A DNA stretch of 64,000 nucleotides from NCBI RefSeq assembly GCF_013372165.1, contig NZ_CP053828.1:1736001-1800000 (forward strand), given 5' to 3'. The notes under the pieces are model-generated. The model had not been told where the DNA came from. It saw nothing but the letters and a program-made list of their open reading frames with translations, and did not search any database. Of this stretch, positions 38,747-47,310 are shown piece by piece. Position 1 is the stretch's first letter, and each line of letters opens with the position of its first letter. Origin of the DNA: Campylobacter hyointestinalis subsp. lawsonii. GTDB lineage: Bacteria; Campylobacterota; Campylobacteria; Campylobacterales; Campylobacteraceae. A program made the position numbers and the translations under genes.

Positions 38747-39241
38747 ATGAAAAAATTGCTATCAAGTTTAACCATCTTAACACTTTTAGGAGAAACAATT
38801 ATGGCTGATGAGGCTAAAAATTTCAAACAACCTTTTGAGCTTGGAGAAATAAATCCATACAGTAAATTTTTTACCGGCACAACATATCTAAATAACTTAG
38901 ACGATGGAAAAAGCGGTAGAAAAGTAAATATATCTAACGTAACTTTCGAGCCTTGCAGTCGCACAGACTGGCACTATCACACAGCAGGACAAGCTCTAGT
39001 AGTTACAGCAGGAAGCGGAATTTATAAAAGCGCTGGTAAAGTAGCTAGGATAATCGAACTAGGAGACATAGTCAAGATAGATCCAAATGAAAAACATTTT
39101 CACGCCGGCGGAGCTACTACGTGGATGGCTCATTTATCGATCATGGATGCTAAAGACAATAAAACAGTTTGGTTAGAAAAAGTAAGTGATGAAGAGTATA
39201 AGGCTGCTGCTAAAGAAGCAACTAAACAGTCAAATGATTAA
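38747..39241 (+). CDS. cupin domain protein with signal peptide
   Basis: The 164-residue protein has an N-terminal hydrophobic leader (LLSSLTILTLLG). The cupin fold has motif 1 HYHTAGQALVVTAGSG (about residue 74) and motif 2 with EKHFHAGG (about 111). Metal-binding His residues are present in both motifs. An in-frame ATG at 38801 (residue 19), with AGGAGA seven bases before it, opens the cytoplasmic version Met-Ala-Asp-Glu. Cupins of this type often sit with carboxymuconolactone decarboxylase-like genes. Confidence 0.85.
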   Translation: MKKLLSSLTILTLLGETIMADEAKNFKQPFELGEINPYSKFFTGTTYLNNLDDGKSGRKVNISNVTFEPCSRTDWHYHTAGQALVVTAGSGIYKSAGKVARIIELGDIVKIDPNEKHFHAGGATTWMAHLSIMDAKDNKTVWLEKVSDEEYKAAAKEATKQSND

Positions 39242-39250
39242 AGGATAGAT

Positions 39251-39814
39251 ATGAAAAAACTACTTTTAGGGCTTATGCTGATCTTTGGTGCTGCTTTTGG
39301 GGAAGATGCGCCGGTAAAAACACTCATCATCGCTTCTAATCCCTATAAAGAAACAAGCACATTTTTTAAAGGACTTAAAGAAGCGGCACAAACTGTCGGC
39401 AACGTGACTATTCGTGATTTGGAAGAAATTTATGGTTATGACACGCGATTTATCGACGGTGAAAAAGAGCGCCAGATCACACGCGAACATGAGCGGATCG
39501 TGTTTTTATTTCCGACTCACTGGTTTAACATCACACCTATGATGAAGGCCTATCTAAATGAAACGTGGGGAAGCGTCGGTCCAGGGCTATGGCAAGGCAA
39601 AGAAATGTTAGTAGTTTCTACGGCTGCTGGAGGAGCGTCTACATACGGTAAAAACGGACGTATAGGAATGGAATTAGCGGACGTATTTACACCTATGAAA
39701 GCAAGCGCACTACATTGTGGTATGACGTATCTACCGCCGCTTGTATTTCAAGGAGTGAGCCACTCGCAACTACCAAAATATCAAGAAGCATTTATAGAAA
39801 GGCTGAGTAAATAG
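39251..39814 (+). CDS. exported NAD(P)H-dependent flavodoxin-fold oxidoreductase
   Basis: The 187-residue protein has a signal peptide (Lys-Lys-Leu-Leu-Leu-Gly, ending Ala-Ala-Phe-Gly). A Kef-linked quinone-reductase-like domain follows: TLIIASNPYKETSTF, VFLFPTHWFNITPMMKAYLNE (about residue 83) and VVSTAAGGAS. It is a paralogue of the operon's first gene. Unlike the other three, it shows no internal ribosome binding site at the leader junction. Confidence 0.82.
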   Translation: MKKLLLGLMLIFGAAFGEDAPVKTLIIASNPYKETSTFFKGLKEAAQTVGNVTIRDLEEIYGYDTRFIDGEKERQITREHERIVFLFPTHWFNITPMMKAYLNETWGSVGPGLWQGKEMLVVSTAAGGASTYGKNGRIGMELADVFTPMKASALHCGMTYLPPLVFQGVSHSQLPKYQEAFIERLSK

Positions 39815-40013
39815 CCAAAAAATCATAGATAGATGATACTTAATGGTATTTGGATTATTAAATTTATAGCCAAATACCATTTTGATATTCTTTTGATATT
39901 TATTCTCTTGGATAAATTTATATATCTTATAGAAATTTAAAGAGGTTAAATTTGCGATATTTAAATAAATATTTTTAATGTTAAGTTATAAATTTGATAT
40001 CTTAAGTGATTAA

Positions 40014-40089
<76 letters not shown>

Positions 40090-40229
40090 AAAAAATATGC
40101 AGAATTTAAAATGCGTTTGAAATATTACCAGCTTTTTACTTAGATTTTTTTGAAATCGCCCAAAAAATTAATAATTTCAAATAAATTTTTAAGGTTTCTT
40201 TTGATATTATTTCAACTCTTAAAAAATTT

Positions 40230-40304
40230 GCGGGAATAGCTCAGGGGTAGAGCACAACCTTGCCAAGGTTGGGGTCGCGAGTTCGAATCTCGTTTCCCGC
40301 TCCA
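40230..40304 (+). tRNA. tRNA-Gly (GCC)
   Basis: Acceptor GCGGGAA/TTCCCGC, discriminator T and encoded CCA. Anticodon loop TTGCCAA gives GCC at 40262-40264. First of a run Gly-Leu-Cys-(lipoprotein)-Ser on the plus strand. Confidence 0.96.
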
Positions 40305-40314
40305 TTTTTTATCT

Positions 40315-40401
40315 GCCCAGGTGGTGGAATGGTAGACACAAGGGACTTAAAATCCCTCGGATATTTTTTCCGTGCCGGTTCAAGTCCGGCTCTGGGCACC
40401 A
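40315..40401 (+). tRNA. tRNA-Leu (TAA)
   Basis: A class II tRNA with long variable arm. Acceptor GCCCAGG/TCTGGGC, discriminator A and encoded CCA. Anticodon loop CTTAAAA gives TAA. Ten bases after tRNA-Gly, so co-transcribed. Confidence 0.96.
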
Positions 40402-40425
40402 CCAAAATTTAGCATTTGTTTGCAC

Positions 40426-40499
40426 GGCGACATGGCCAAGTGGTAAGGCAGAAGCCTGCAAAGCTTTTACCCCCAGTTCGAATCTGGGTGTCGCCTCCA
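40426..40499 (+). tRNA. tRNA-Cys (GCA)
   Basis: Acceptor GGCGACA/TGTCGCC, discriminator T and encoded CCA. Anticodon loop CTGCAAA gives GCA at 40458-40460. Confidence 0.96.
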
Positions 40500-40517
40500 A
40501 AACATTTAGGAGTTTTT

Positions 40518-40649
40518 ATGCGTTACTTTATTATGACGCTTATGATAACTGCATTTTTTGGTTGTTCTAATACTTGGCACGGCATAAAAGAAGATTCAAA
40601 TAATGCCTACCAATGGTCAAAAGAAAAGATACACAAAGCTACAGAATAG
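40518..40649 (+). CDS. small entericidin-like lipoprotein
   Basis: The 43-residue protein has ATG at 40518, behind TTAGGAG. Hydrophobic signal (YFIMTLMITAFFG) ending in a lipobox Cys at residue 17. The mature Asn/Lys/Trp-rich part is only 27 residues. It resembles entericidin-type peptides found between tRNA genes. The frame extends upstream through tRNA-Cys, but that is not coding. Confidence 0.7.
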   Translation: MRYFIMTLMITAFFGCSNTWHGIKEDSNNAYQWSKEKIHKATE

Positions 40650-40666
40650 CTTAAATTTACTTCACT

Positions 40667-40754
40667 CGGGAGATGGCTGAGTGGTCGAAAGCGGCGGTCT
40701 TGAAAACCGTTGAGGTGAAAGCCTCCAGGGGTTCGAATCCCTTTCTCCCGGCCA
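40667..40754 (+). tRNA. tRNA-Ser (TGA)
   Basis: A class II tRNA with long variable arm. Acceptor CGGGAGA/TCTCCCG, discriminator G and encoded CCA. Anticodon loop CTTGAAA gives TGA. Confidence 0.95.
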
Positions 40755-40988
40755 CTTATTTTAGATATGCTTCATACGAACAATCAAATTTATATAAATT
40801 TAGAAATATTTTATGACAAAAAAATAAAAAATATCATTTTATTTTTATACTTTCTAGCGATCTATGCTTTAACCAAGCTTTGAAAAATGTTTAGATACCA
40901 TAAACACAAAAGCCACTTATGAGCAATCATAAGACGTATCTATAGCCGTTTTAAATTACAGATCGATTATAAATTTAAAAACTAGCAT

Positions 40989-40994
40989 TATAAT
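40989..40994 (+). promoter_or_regulatory. -10 box for mdaB
   Basis: TATAAT 27 bases before the mdaB ATG, with no consensus -35, unlike the two MerR-type promoters of the same region. Confidence 0.45.
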
Positions 40995-41021
40995 GTTGTT
41001 AATTTTTAAACAAGGATAACT

Positions 41022-41603
41022 ATGAAAAATGTATTATTGATAAATGGTGCAAAGATATTTGGAAGCTCAAAAGGCGTGTTAAATGCAACTTTACAAAATG
41101 AAGCAAAAACTACTTTACTAAATTTAGGCATAAATGTGCAAGAAACCAAAATCGATGACGGCTATGATGTAAAAACAGAACTACAAAAGATAGCAGATGC
41201 TGATGCGATCATCTGGCAAATGCCTGGCTGGTGGATGGGTGAGCCTTGGATAGTTAAAAAATACATAGATGAAGTTTTTAGCGCTGGTTATGGAGTTTTA
41301 TACGCCAATGACGGCAGAAGTAGAAAAGATGAATCAGCCAAATACGGCTCAGGCGGTCTAGCTACTAGCAAAAAATATATGTTTAGTCTTACTTGGAACG
41401 CTCCTCTTGAAGCATTTACAAAAAAAGATCATTTTTTTGGCGGTGTAGGCGTTGATGGCGTGTATCTGCACCTTCACAAAGCGCATGAGTTTTTAGGAAT
41501 GAAAGCTTTACCTACATTCATCTGCAACGATGTCGTTAAAGATCCGCAAGTCCAGCTGTATTTACAAAACTATCGCAAACATTTAGAAAAAATATTCGGC
41601 TAA
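41022..41603 (+). CDS. mdaB: NAD(P)H quinone oxidoreductase MdaB
   Basis: The 193-residue cytoplasmic flavoprotein has the family start VLLINGAKIFGSSKGVLN, then DAIIWQMPGWWMGEPWIVKKYID (about residue 65) and SLTWNAPLEAF. It reduces quinones by two electrons; in Helicobacter MdaB protects against oxidative stress. It has no leader. Own promoter; convergent with the flavodoxin gene through a shared terminator. Confidence 0.92.
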   Translation: MKNVLLINGAKIFGSSKGVLNATLQNEAKTTLLNLGINVQETKIDDGYDVKTELQKIADADAIIWQMPGWWMGEPWIVKKYIDEVFSAGYGVLYANDGRSRKDESAKYGSGGLATSKKYMFSLTWNAPLEAFTKKDHFFGGVGVDGVYLHLHKAHEFLGMKALPTFICNDVVKDPQVQLYLQNYRKHLEKIFG

Positions 41604-41617
41604 ATTTAGCCAAATAA

Positions 41618-41643
41618 AGGCTTATAACTCTTGTTATAAGCCT
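41618..41643. terminator. bidirectional terminator between mdaB and flavodoxin
   Basis: Perfect 11-bp stem AGGCTTATAAC/GTTATAAGCCT with loop TCTT and A/T-rich flanks, between convergent genes. Confidence 0.8.
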
Positions 41644-41656
41644 AAATTTAAATAGT

Positions 41657-42133
41657 TCAAATACCTAAGCTCTCCAGCCATTTTTTTATGTTAGCACTAT
41701 TTGTACTTGAGCTTAGCACTTTTGCGTCTTTGAAATTTGCATTGCAAGATTTTTTCAAAATTTCCACGCTCTGCCCTAAACCGCTTCCACCAGAAGTAGC
41801 AAAAACCACTATATTTTTACCACTCCACTCAAAGCTCTCTAAAAATGTCTGTATAATGCGTGGCGCTTCGTACCACCATATCGGAAATCCTATGAAAACG
41901 CTATCATAGCCGTCTAAATTCGGTTTTAAATTTGATATAGACGGACGAGAATCAGGATTTCTCATCTCCACGCTTGAGCGACTGTTTGAGTCATGCCAGT
42001 CAAGATCTAAAGAAGTGTATTTTTGAGTAGGTATTATCTCGTAGATATCGCCGCCACTTACTTCTGCTATAGTTTTTGCAAGACGCATAGTTTGTCCGCT
42101 TGCTGAAAAATAAGCTACTAATACTTTGTTCAT
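41657..42133 (-). CDS. flavodoxin family protein
   Basis: The 158-residue protein binds FMN at the typical AYFSASGQTMRLAKTI loop (about residue 8). VFIGFPIWWYEAPRIIQTFLES (about 81) and FATSGGSGLGQSVE follow. Single-domain, cytoplasmic; probably a quinone reductase or electron carrier. Last gene of the minus-strand MerR-type operon, nine bases after the SDR gene. Confidence 0.88.
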   Translation of the reverse strand: MNKVLVAYFSASGQTMRLAKTIAEVSGGDIYEIIPTQKYTSLDLDWHDSNSRSSVEMRNPDSRPSISNLKPNLDGYDSVFIGFPIWWYEAPRIIQTFLESFEWSGKNIVVFATSGGSGLGQSVEILKKSCNANFKDAKVLSSSTNSANIKKWLESLGI

Positions 42134-42142
42134 TTCTTTCTC

Positions 42143-43150
42143 CTATCTAGTGCTAAATGCACTTTCTGCTGAGTTTTCAAAGTCTGCCGCGCTTCTGGCG
42201 TAATGCTCCGTATTTTTCATATCTTCTTCTAACCAAGCTATTTTATTTCTAGCAGAACTAAACGCTGCTGCACCTAAAAATAGGCTAAATGGCGGCTCTT
42301 GCATTCTTGAGACGTTATACAAAATCTCTGCAAATTTAGCTGGATTGCCAGCTTGTTTGCCGCTATAGTTTTTCGCGTGTGCTTCAAAAGCTTCTCTTTT
42401 TGCGTCATAATCGCCGATCTTATCTCTGCTTAACTGCATGCTAGCACCTAAAAACTCTGTTCTAAAGCCTGCTGGCATTATATTTACGCTGTGAATCCCA
42501 AAGTCTTTAAGATCTAGCAAAAGCCCCTCACTAAATGCACTCAAAGCAAATTTACTCATACAATATGGCGTAGAATTATTTGTAACTCTAAATCCACCTA
42601 TCGAGCTAAGATTAAATATCCTAGCTCTCACATTTTGTGCATTTCCACCCTCGCTAATGGCTTGTGGACGCATTAGCTTCAAGGCGTGTTTTGCTACAAG
42701 AAACGGTGCGAAAACATTTACTTCAAACTGCGCCCTAAGATCTTCTTCGCTTGTCTCTTCAACAAAGCCAAGAAGCCCATATCCAGCGTTATTTACTACA
42801 TTATCAAGTCTGCCGAATTTAGACTTTATAGCAGCGATATTTGCTTCTATATTTTCACTCATTTTCTCGCCAAATTTAAGCTCTAAAGGCAAGAAATTCT
42901 CGCTCTCTTTTCCTAGTTTGTCTATGATATTTTTTAAATTTCTGCTAGTTCCTGCGACTTTATCTCCTTTGCTTAAGAGATATTTTGCCAAAGCAAGTCC
43001 TAGGCCGCCGCTTGCTGCAGTTATATACCAAACTTGAGTATTCATTTTATTTTCCTTACTTTTATCATATGTTTTTGCATTTAAATTTGATCCTAAAGCT
43101 ACCACACCAACCGCCAAAGCAGCACCTTTTAAGAACGCTCTTCTTTTCAC
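42143..43150 (-). CDS. short-chain dehydrogenase/reductase with Tat leader
   Basis: The 335-residue protein has a Tat leader (Lys-Arg-Arg-Ala-Phe-Leu-Lys-Gly, ending Leu-Asn-Ala). A Rossmann fold follows with ITAASGGLGLALA (about 44) and NNAGYG (about 121). The catalytic Tyr-Cys-Met-Ser-Lys is near 196. The first G of the TGxxxGxG motif is Ala. An internal ATG at 43045 (residue 36), with AAGGA at 43053-43057, starts the SDR domain exactly. An exported NAD(P)H-dependent enzyme is unusual unless it folds with cofactor before Tat export. Confidence 0.85.
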   Translation of the reverse strand: MKRRAFLKGAALAVGVVALGSNLNAKTYDKSKENKMNTQVWYITAASGGLGLALAKYLLSKGDKVAGTSRNLKNIIDKLGKESENFLPLELKFGEKMSENIEANIAAIKSKFGRLDNVVNNAGYGLLGFVEETSEEDLRAQFEVNVFAPFLVAKHALKLMRPQAISEGGNAQNVRARIFNLSSIGGFRVTNNSTPYCMSKFALSAFSEGLLLDLKDFGIHSVNIMPAGFRTEFLGASMQLSRDKIGDYDAKREAFEAHAKNYSGKQAGNPAKFAEILYNVSRMQEPPFSLFLGAAAFSSARNKIAWLEEDMKNTEHYARSAADFENSAESAFSTR

Positions 43151-43229
43151 ATTTCACTCCTTTTATTATTTTTTTGCATTGTGACCATTTTTTACGGCTT
43201 TTATCGCTTCTTAGATAAATTTACGAATT

Positions 43230-44528
43230 TCATATATTTTCCTTTGTAAATTCATCTTTTTCATATCTCTTACCAAGATAAACTCCAAGACTTCCCCAGA
43301 TAAACGATATCAAAGCGCCGACAAATAAAACAGCAGTTATACTGATCTTTGCTATAGCTCCCTCAAGCGCAGCGCTCATAGAATCCCCGGCTCTATATAC
43401 CACCGTATCAAAGAAATTTTTGACTTTATACTTGCTTTCGCTATCAAGTGGCACGAAAAGCATTTCTCTACCTGGTTTTACAAGTGCATACTCGCCTATG
43501 CGTCTTATGCTCATCACAAGCACCAAAACCCCAAAAACAGGATAAAATGCAAGCAAAACAAATCCCAAAGCAACTACAAAACCAAGCGTACCTAAAAGCC
43601 ATTTGATACCAAAAAACTGAACTATTTTTGAAGTTATGAAAATTTGTATCGCAAAACTTGAAAGTTGAACTATAAAATCGATATTTGCAAACGCTGCCGC
43701 CCTTGCTTCCCTGCTCTCAAACATGCCAGAGATTATCCTTGCTTGTTCCATATACAAAAATGTTGAAACGCTAGTAAGTAGCAGTATGAATCCTAGCAGA
43801 GCCAGTAGATAACGCGACTTTATGATCAAGAAAAATCCCACAAATGGATTTTTAGAACCGATAGGTTTGTCAAATCTATCTTTTATACTTACAAAACCGC
43901 TTTGTAAATTTAGCGTTTCTAAACCAAGAGCTTCTTTGATAAGTAAATTTTTTAGCGCTATAGAGATGCCAAGACAAATTATAGAGATAAAGATAAAGCT
44001 AGGAAGATCTATAAATTTACTCAAAACCGATACGAAAAATGCTCCAAAAATCCCGCCTAAACTAGCTCCAGCCGAGATAATTCCAAATAATCTAGCACTT
44101 CTTTCTTTGCTAAAAACATCAGCTAGCAAACTCCAAGCGGTGCTGACCACAAAAATGTTAAAAACGCTCACCCAGATATAAAAGCTTCTAGCAACGATCA
44201 AGTAAGCTTCACTGCCCTGAGGAATTTGATGTAAAAGGGCGAAAAAGCCTATCAAATTTAGCGCAAAAAAACCAAAAATAAAGTCTGTATAAAGCTTGCG
44301 TTTTATCATTCCACTTAAAATCATAGCCAAAATAGATCCTACTATCGTGGCTATAAAAGTTCCTAAAAACAGCCATTTTAGCTCACCAGTTCCGCCACTT
44401 ATACCCAAAGCTTCTCTAATAGGTCTTAGCAAAGAGTAGCTAACAAACAAGCTAAAGATAAAAAGCACGGCTATAAATAAGAACTTGCCCTCGCCTTTTT
44501 TTAGACTTAGAATTTGATTTAAGCTCAT
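43230..44528 (-). CDS. MFS-like / NTP-NDP exchange family transporter
   Basis: The 432-residue protein has twelve hydrophobic helices. It begins EGKFLFIAVLFIFSLFVSYSLLRPIREALG, the start seen in bacterial relatives of the ATP/ADP translocase (TlcA) group. It ends in a charged tail. The substrate is unknown; in this operon it may export or import a redox-active metabolite. It overlaps the aldo-keto reductase gene by four bases. Confidence 0.8.
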   Translation of the reverse strand: MSLNQILSLKKGEGKFLFIAVLFIFSLFVSYSLLRPIREALGISGGTGELKWLFLGTFIATIVGSILAMILSGMIKRKLYTDFIFGFFALNLIGFFALLHQIPQGSEAYLIVARSFYIWVSVFNIFVVSTAWSLLADVFSKERSARLFGIISAGASLGGIFGAFFVSVLSKFIDLPSFIFISIICLGISIALKNLLIKEALGLETLNLQSGFVSIKDRFDKPIGSKNPFVGFFLIIKSRYLLALLGFILLLTSVSTFLYMEQARIISGMFESREARAAAFANIDFIVQLSSFAIQIFITSKIVQFFGIKWLLGTLGFVVALGFVLLAFYPVFGVLVLVMSIRRIGEYALVKPGREMLFVPLDSESKYKVKNFFDTVVYRAGDSMSAALEGAIAKISITAVLFVGALISFIWGSLGVYLGKRYEKDEFTKENI

Positions 44529-45370
44529 CTAACAAGCCCGTTTAAAAATTTGACTTTCTCGGGATCTCGGTGATCGAAAAACAGACTTTTTCCGCTATCT
44601 AACCCAGCCATTAAACTCATATCGCTTTCATCTAAGCTAAAATCAAATACGCTGATATTTTCTATCATCCTTTCTTTGCGGACTGTTTTTGGGATGACGA
44701 TTATACCCCTTTGTATCAGCCATCTTAGTATCACTTGAGCATTTGTTTTACCATACTTTTTACCTATACTCGCTATAGTCTGGTTACTAAACATTCCACT
44801 TTTTCCCTCTCCAAAAGGCGCCCATGACTCCATTGCTACACCAAATTCGCTCATAACATTTTTAGCGTATTCTTGTGAGTGCATAGGATTGCACTCGATT
44901 TGATTGATAGCTGGTTTTATCTCGTTATTTAGACAAAAATCCACAAGTCTATCTGGGTAAAAGTTGCTAACGCCTATGGCTCTTATCTTACCTTCTTTAT
45001 ATAGTTTGCTCATCGCTCTCCAAGCTCCATAAACATCACCAAAAGGCTGGTGTATAAGATACAAGTCTAGATAATCAAGACCTAGTTTTTTAAGCGAAAC
45101 ATCAAAAGCTTTTAAAGCCCTATCTTCATTTGCATCACTTATCCAAAGCTTTGTCGTGATGAAAAGCTCTTCTCTTTTGATGCCGCTTGATTTTATCGCC
45201 GCACCAACTGCTTCTTCGTTGAAATACGACTGAGCTATATCAATAGATCTATAACCTACGCTAAATGCGTCTTCTACGCATCTTTGACACTCTTTAAGAT
45301 CATTTATCTGATACACACCATAGCCTAAAATAGGCATCAAAACATCGTTGTTTAATCTAACTGTTTGCAT
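44525..45370 (-). CDS. aldo/keto reductase
   Basis: The 281-residue protein is an NADPH-dependent reductase. The tetrad lies in YRSIDIAQSYFNEEAVG (Asp/Tyr, about residues 42-54), ELFITTKLW (Lys) and LIHQPFG (His, about 112). The C-terminus contains the NADP site IPKTVRKERMIEN. Similar enzymes reduce methylglyoxal or diketogulonate. Start chosen at 45370, with GGAG before it; the frame extends ten codons further upstream. Preceded by a separate leader-like ORF. Confidence 0.92.
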   Translation of the reverse strand: MQTVRLNNDVLMPILGYGVYQINDLKECQRCVEDAFSVGYRSIDIAQSYFNEEAVGAAIKSSGIKREELFITTKLWISDANEDRALKAFDVSLKKLGLDYLDLYLIHQPFGDVYGAWRAMSKLYKEGKIRAIGVSNFYPDRLVDFCLNNEIKPAINQIECNPMHSQEYAKNVMSEFGVAMESWAPFGEGKSGMFSNQTIASIGKKYGKTNAQVILRWLIQRGIIVIPKTVRKERMIENISVFDFSLDESDMSLMAGLDSGKSLFFDHRDPEKVKFLNGLVR

Positions 45371-45403
45371 AATATCTCCTTTATTTTGTGAAAAAAGCAT
45401 TTG

Positions 45404-45469
45404 CTAAGTCAAGCTCAAAACGCCCAGCAAACCGCTAGCTTCTTTTATAAATTCGCGTCTTGTTTTCAC
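45404..45469 (-). CDS. stop-terminated Tat-leader-like peptide (21 residues)
   Basis: GTG at 45469 has AAGGAGAT at the normal distance upstream. The peptide reads Lys-Thr-Arg-Arg-Glu-Phe-Ile-Lys-Glu, then a short hydrophobic run to a TAG. This is a twin-arginine leader without a cargo. It lies 33 bases before the aldo-keto reductase start. It may be a broken fusion or a true short leader ORF. Confidence 0.5.
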   Translation of the reverse strand: MKTRREFIKEASGLLGVLSLT

Positions 45470-45497
45470 TCTATCTCCTTGGTTTAATGTTGATAGC

Positions 45498-45528
45498 ATT
45501 ATAAAGCCTAACACTAGGTATTTGTCAA
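45498..45528 (-). promoter_or_regulatory. MerR-type promoter with 19-bp spacer, operon 45.4-41.7 kb
   Basis: On the minus strand TTGACA (45528-45523) and TATAAT (45503-45498) are separated by 19 bases. The spacer holds a perfect dyad CCTA-GTGT-TAGG centred between them. It agrees with the plus-strand promoter at 37093-37123 at most positions (shared A-CCTA-TGTTA-GCTT). It lies directly downstream of the MerR-family gene. Confidence 0.8.
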
Positions 45529-45572
45529 GGGGAAAAATATTTGAAATTTAATTTTGAATTTAAAAGAGAAGT

Positions 45573-45597
45573 AGGAATTTAGCTTATTTAAATTCCT
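45573..45597 (-). terminator. terminator of the merR gene
   Basis: 9-bp stem AGGAATTTA/TAAATTCCT with a seven-base loop, five bases past the stop codon. Confidence 0.55.
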
Positions 45598-45601
45598 GTA
45601 T

Positions 45602-46036
45602 TTATCTAGCAGACTTTTTTTTAAGGGTCATTACGCCCTCATAATCCTTGCTTACTGGATTGATCGTATCTTCATCACTGACTATCATATTTTTATAATA
45701 ACTTATTTTATAATCAAGTTTCTTATCTATCTCTTCTAGTTTTTTTATCTCAGATTTGACGAGTGCTTGTTGGTCTTCTATCATTTTTAATCTAAGAGCT
45801 GCACTACTTTTGCCTTTTTGGGCTAAGGTTATGTAATGTTTGATTTTTTCTATGCTCATACCAGTTTTTCTAAAACAATCCACCCACATAACCCACTCAA
45901 TATCTCTATCGCTGAAATAATTCACGCCGTTTTTGTCACGCTCAACAAAGGGAAAAAGCCCTTTTGATAGCCAAAATCTAATAGTCCTAGATGAAATCCC
46001 TGTTTGTTTTTCTACTTCTATGATAGTTTTTGCCAT
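45602..46036 (-). CDS. MerR family transcriptional regulator
   Basis: The 144-residue protein has the winged HTH start IIEVEKQTGISSRTIRFWLSKGLFPFVERD, then FSDRDIEWVMWVDCFRKTGMSIEKIKHYITL. A coiled-coil dimer helix follows (about 80-120), and a short C-terminus without the metal-binding Cys loop of CueR/ZntR. It has only one Cys (about 54), as in AdhR/NmlR-type aldehyde sensors. Start at 46036; the frame continues 19 codons into thyX. It is the likely regulator of the two 19-bp-spacer promoters. Confidence 0.88.
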   Translation of the reverse strand: MAKTIIEVEKQTGISSRTIRFWLSKGLFPFVERDKNGVNYFSDRDIEWVMWVDCFRKTGMSIEKIKHYITLAQKGKSSAALRLKMIEDQQALVKSEIKKLEEIDKKLDYKISYYKNMIVSDEDTINPVSKDYEGVMTLKKKSAR

Positions 46037-46046
46037 TTTTGTCGCT

Positions 46047-46667
46047 TTATTCTGGTTTTGTAAGGCAATTTTCGTAAATAAATTTATGCTCATCTGGCAA
46101 ATTTTGGTGTATTAAATTTGCTAGATCTCTTATCTCCCATAAGGCGGATTTTGAGCTTCTAAGGCTTAAGAAATTCTGCAAACTTCTAGCATTTATACTC
46201 CAACTAAGCTCTGTTTTATAGCTCTCTGGAAGGCAGTATTTTGCTATATCTAAGCTTGTGTTTTGGTTTAGAATTTGGCGTAAGTTTTCAAGTGCGTTTA
46301 TACTTGCGTTATCGACAAATTCATTGCCAGTTAGTACTAAATACCTACTTGCGTTATCAAAGTCATTAGGCTTAAACTCACTTTCATTTTTTAGCTCTTT
46401 TAGCGTATAGCGTGTGGATTTTACGCTTAGACTTGCTATTCGGTGACGGGCTAACTCTTGTAAGCAAGCTCTACTAATGCCTTTTATGTAGAAGTTGTAA
46501 AATAGATGCTCTAGCGTGCTTGCGTGTTTGAGTTTATTACCTACTCGATCGATTAAAGCTAGATCTATTTCGCCGCCATTATCGCCTTTATCAAAGCTCT
46601 GCCAACAAGTGCGGATCGCATTTGAACAGACCCAAAGCGGAGTGAAATTTAGTAGTCTTACTTCCAT
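46047..46667 (-). CDS. thyX: flavin-dependent thymidylate synthase
   Basis: The 206-residue enzyme makes dTMP from dUMP with FAD, NADPH and methylene-THF. The ThyX signature is present as RHRIASLSVKSTRY (about residues 83-96). Start at 46667 behind AAAGGAG. It is ten bases upstream of merR and probably co-transcribed with it. Confidence 0.94.
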   Translation of the reverse strand: MEVRLLNFTPLWVCSNAIRTCWQSFDKGDNGGEIDLALIDRVGNKLKHASTLEHLFYNFYIKGISRACLQELARHRIASLSVKSTRYTLKELKNESEFKPNDFDNASRYLVLTGNEFVDNASINALENLRQILNQNTSLDIAKYCLPESYKTELSWSINARSLQNFLSLRSSKSALWEIRDLANLIHQNLPDEHKFIYENCLTKPE

Positions 46668-46698
46668 AAAGCTCCTTTTTAGCAATTTATCAAATTTA

Positions 46699-47298
46699 TT
46701 ATTTGTAGATTACGACTTGATCTAGGCTTTGTCTTATTTTTGGAGGGACGCTCTCATCGCTATATCCTAAAGCTACGACTAAAACGGGTTTGAAATTTTC
46801 TCCTAAATTAACAAATTTAGTCAATTTTTGGCTATCAAATCCAGCTATTATACAGCTTTTAATATTCAAATCCTCGGCTATATTGACTAAATTTGCACAA
46901 GCCATATAGCACTGAAAAGTAGCATAAGTCATTATCTCATCGCTAGTTTGTGGATCAAAGCGAGCTGCGAAGTAATCCATAGCTTTTTGAAGACGCTCAG
47001 GCGTGCGTGGTCTTCTATCTACTTGTTGTCTTAGAAAATCGCAATTTCCTTTAAGATCATTTCTAGCGATAATAATGATCGCATGCGAGCACTCTTTTAC
47101 TTGCTTTTGTGAGTTGCAAACTTCGCTAAGTTCTGCTAGATCGCTTTCTTTACTCACGACCATAAATTTCCACGGCTCAAGTCCGCACGAGCTTGGTGTA
47201 AGCCTAACTAGATCTAGTATTTCTTTGATATTTTCATCTTTGATTTTTTGATTCGTGAAGTTGCGACACGAAAAACGCTCTTGCATGATACGCTTCAT
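46699..47298 (-). CDS. nitroreductase family protein
   Basis: The 199-residue FMN enzyme starts with ERFSCRNFTNQKIKDENI and has TPSSCGLEPWKFMVV (about residue 35). An NAD(P)H-dependent reductase of nitro or quinone compounds. Located between the PNPOx-like gene and thyX with small gaps, so in one operon with them. Confidence 0.88.
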   Translation of the reverse strand: MKRIMQERFSCRNFTNQKIKDENIKEILDLVRLTPSSCGLEPWKFMVVSKESDLAELSEVCNSQKQVKECSHAIIIIARNDLKGNCDFLRQQVDRRPRTPERLQKAMDYFAARFDPQTSDEIMTYATFQCYMACANLVNIAEDLNIKSCIIAGFDSQKLTKFVNLGENFKPVLVVALGYSDESVPPKIRQSLDQVVIYK

Positions 47299-47310
47299 AG
47301 TATTGATCCT

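Noticed and set aside
39290-39312. Internal ribosome site in the fourth gene of the plus-strand redox operon
   Set aside because: GGGGAAG precedes an ATG that is out of frame with the gene, so it does not fit the pattern of the other genes.
40309-40500. Minus-strand open frame across tRNA-Leu and tRNA-Cys
   Set aside because: It is the complement of two well-formed tRNA genes and is a known kind of false ORF.
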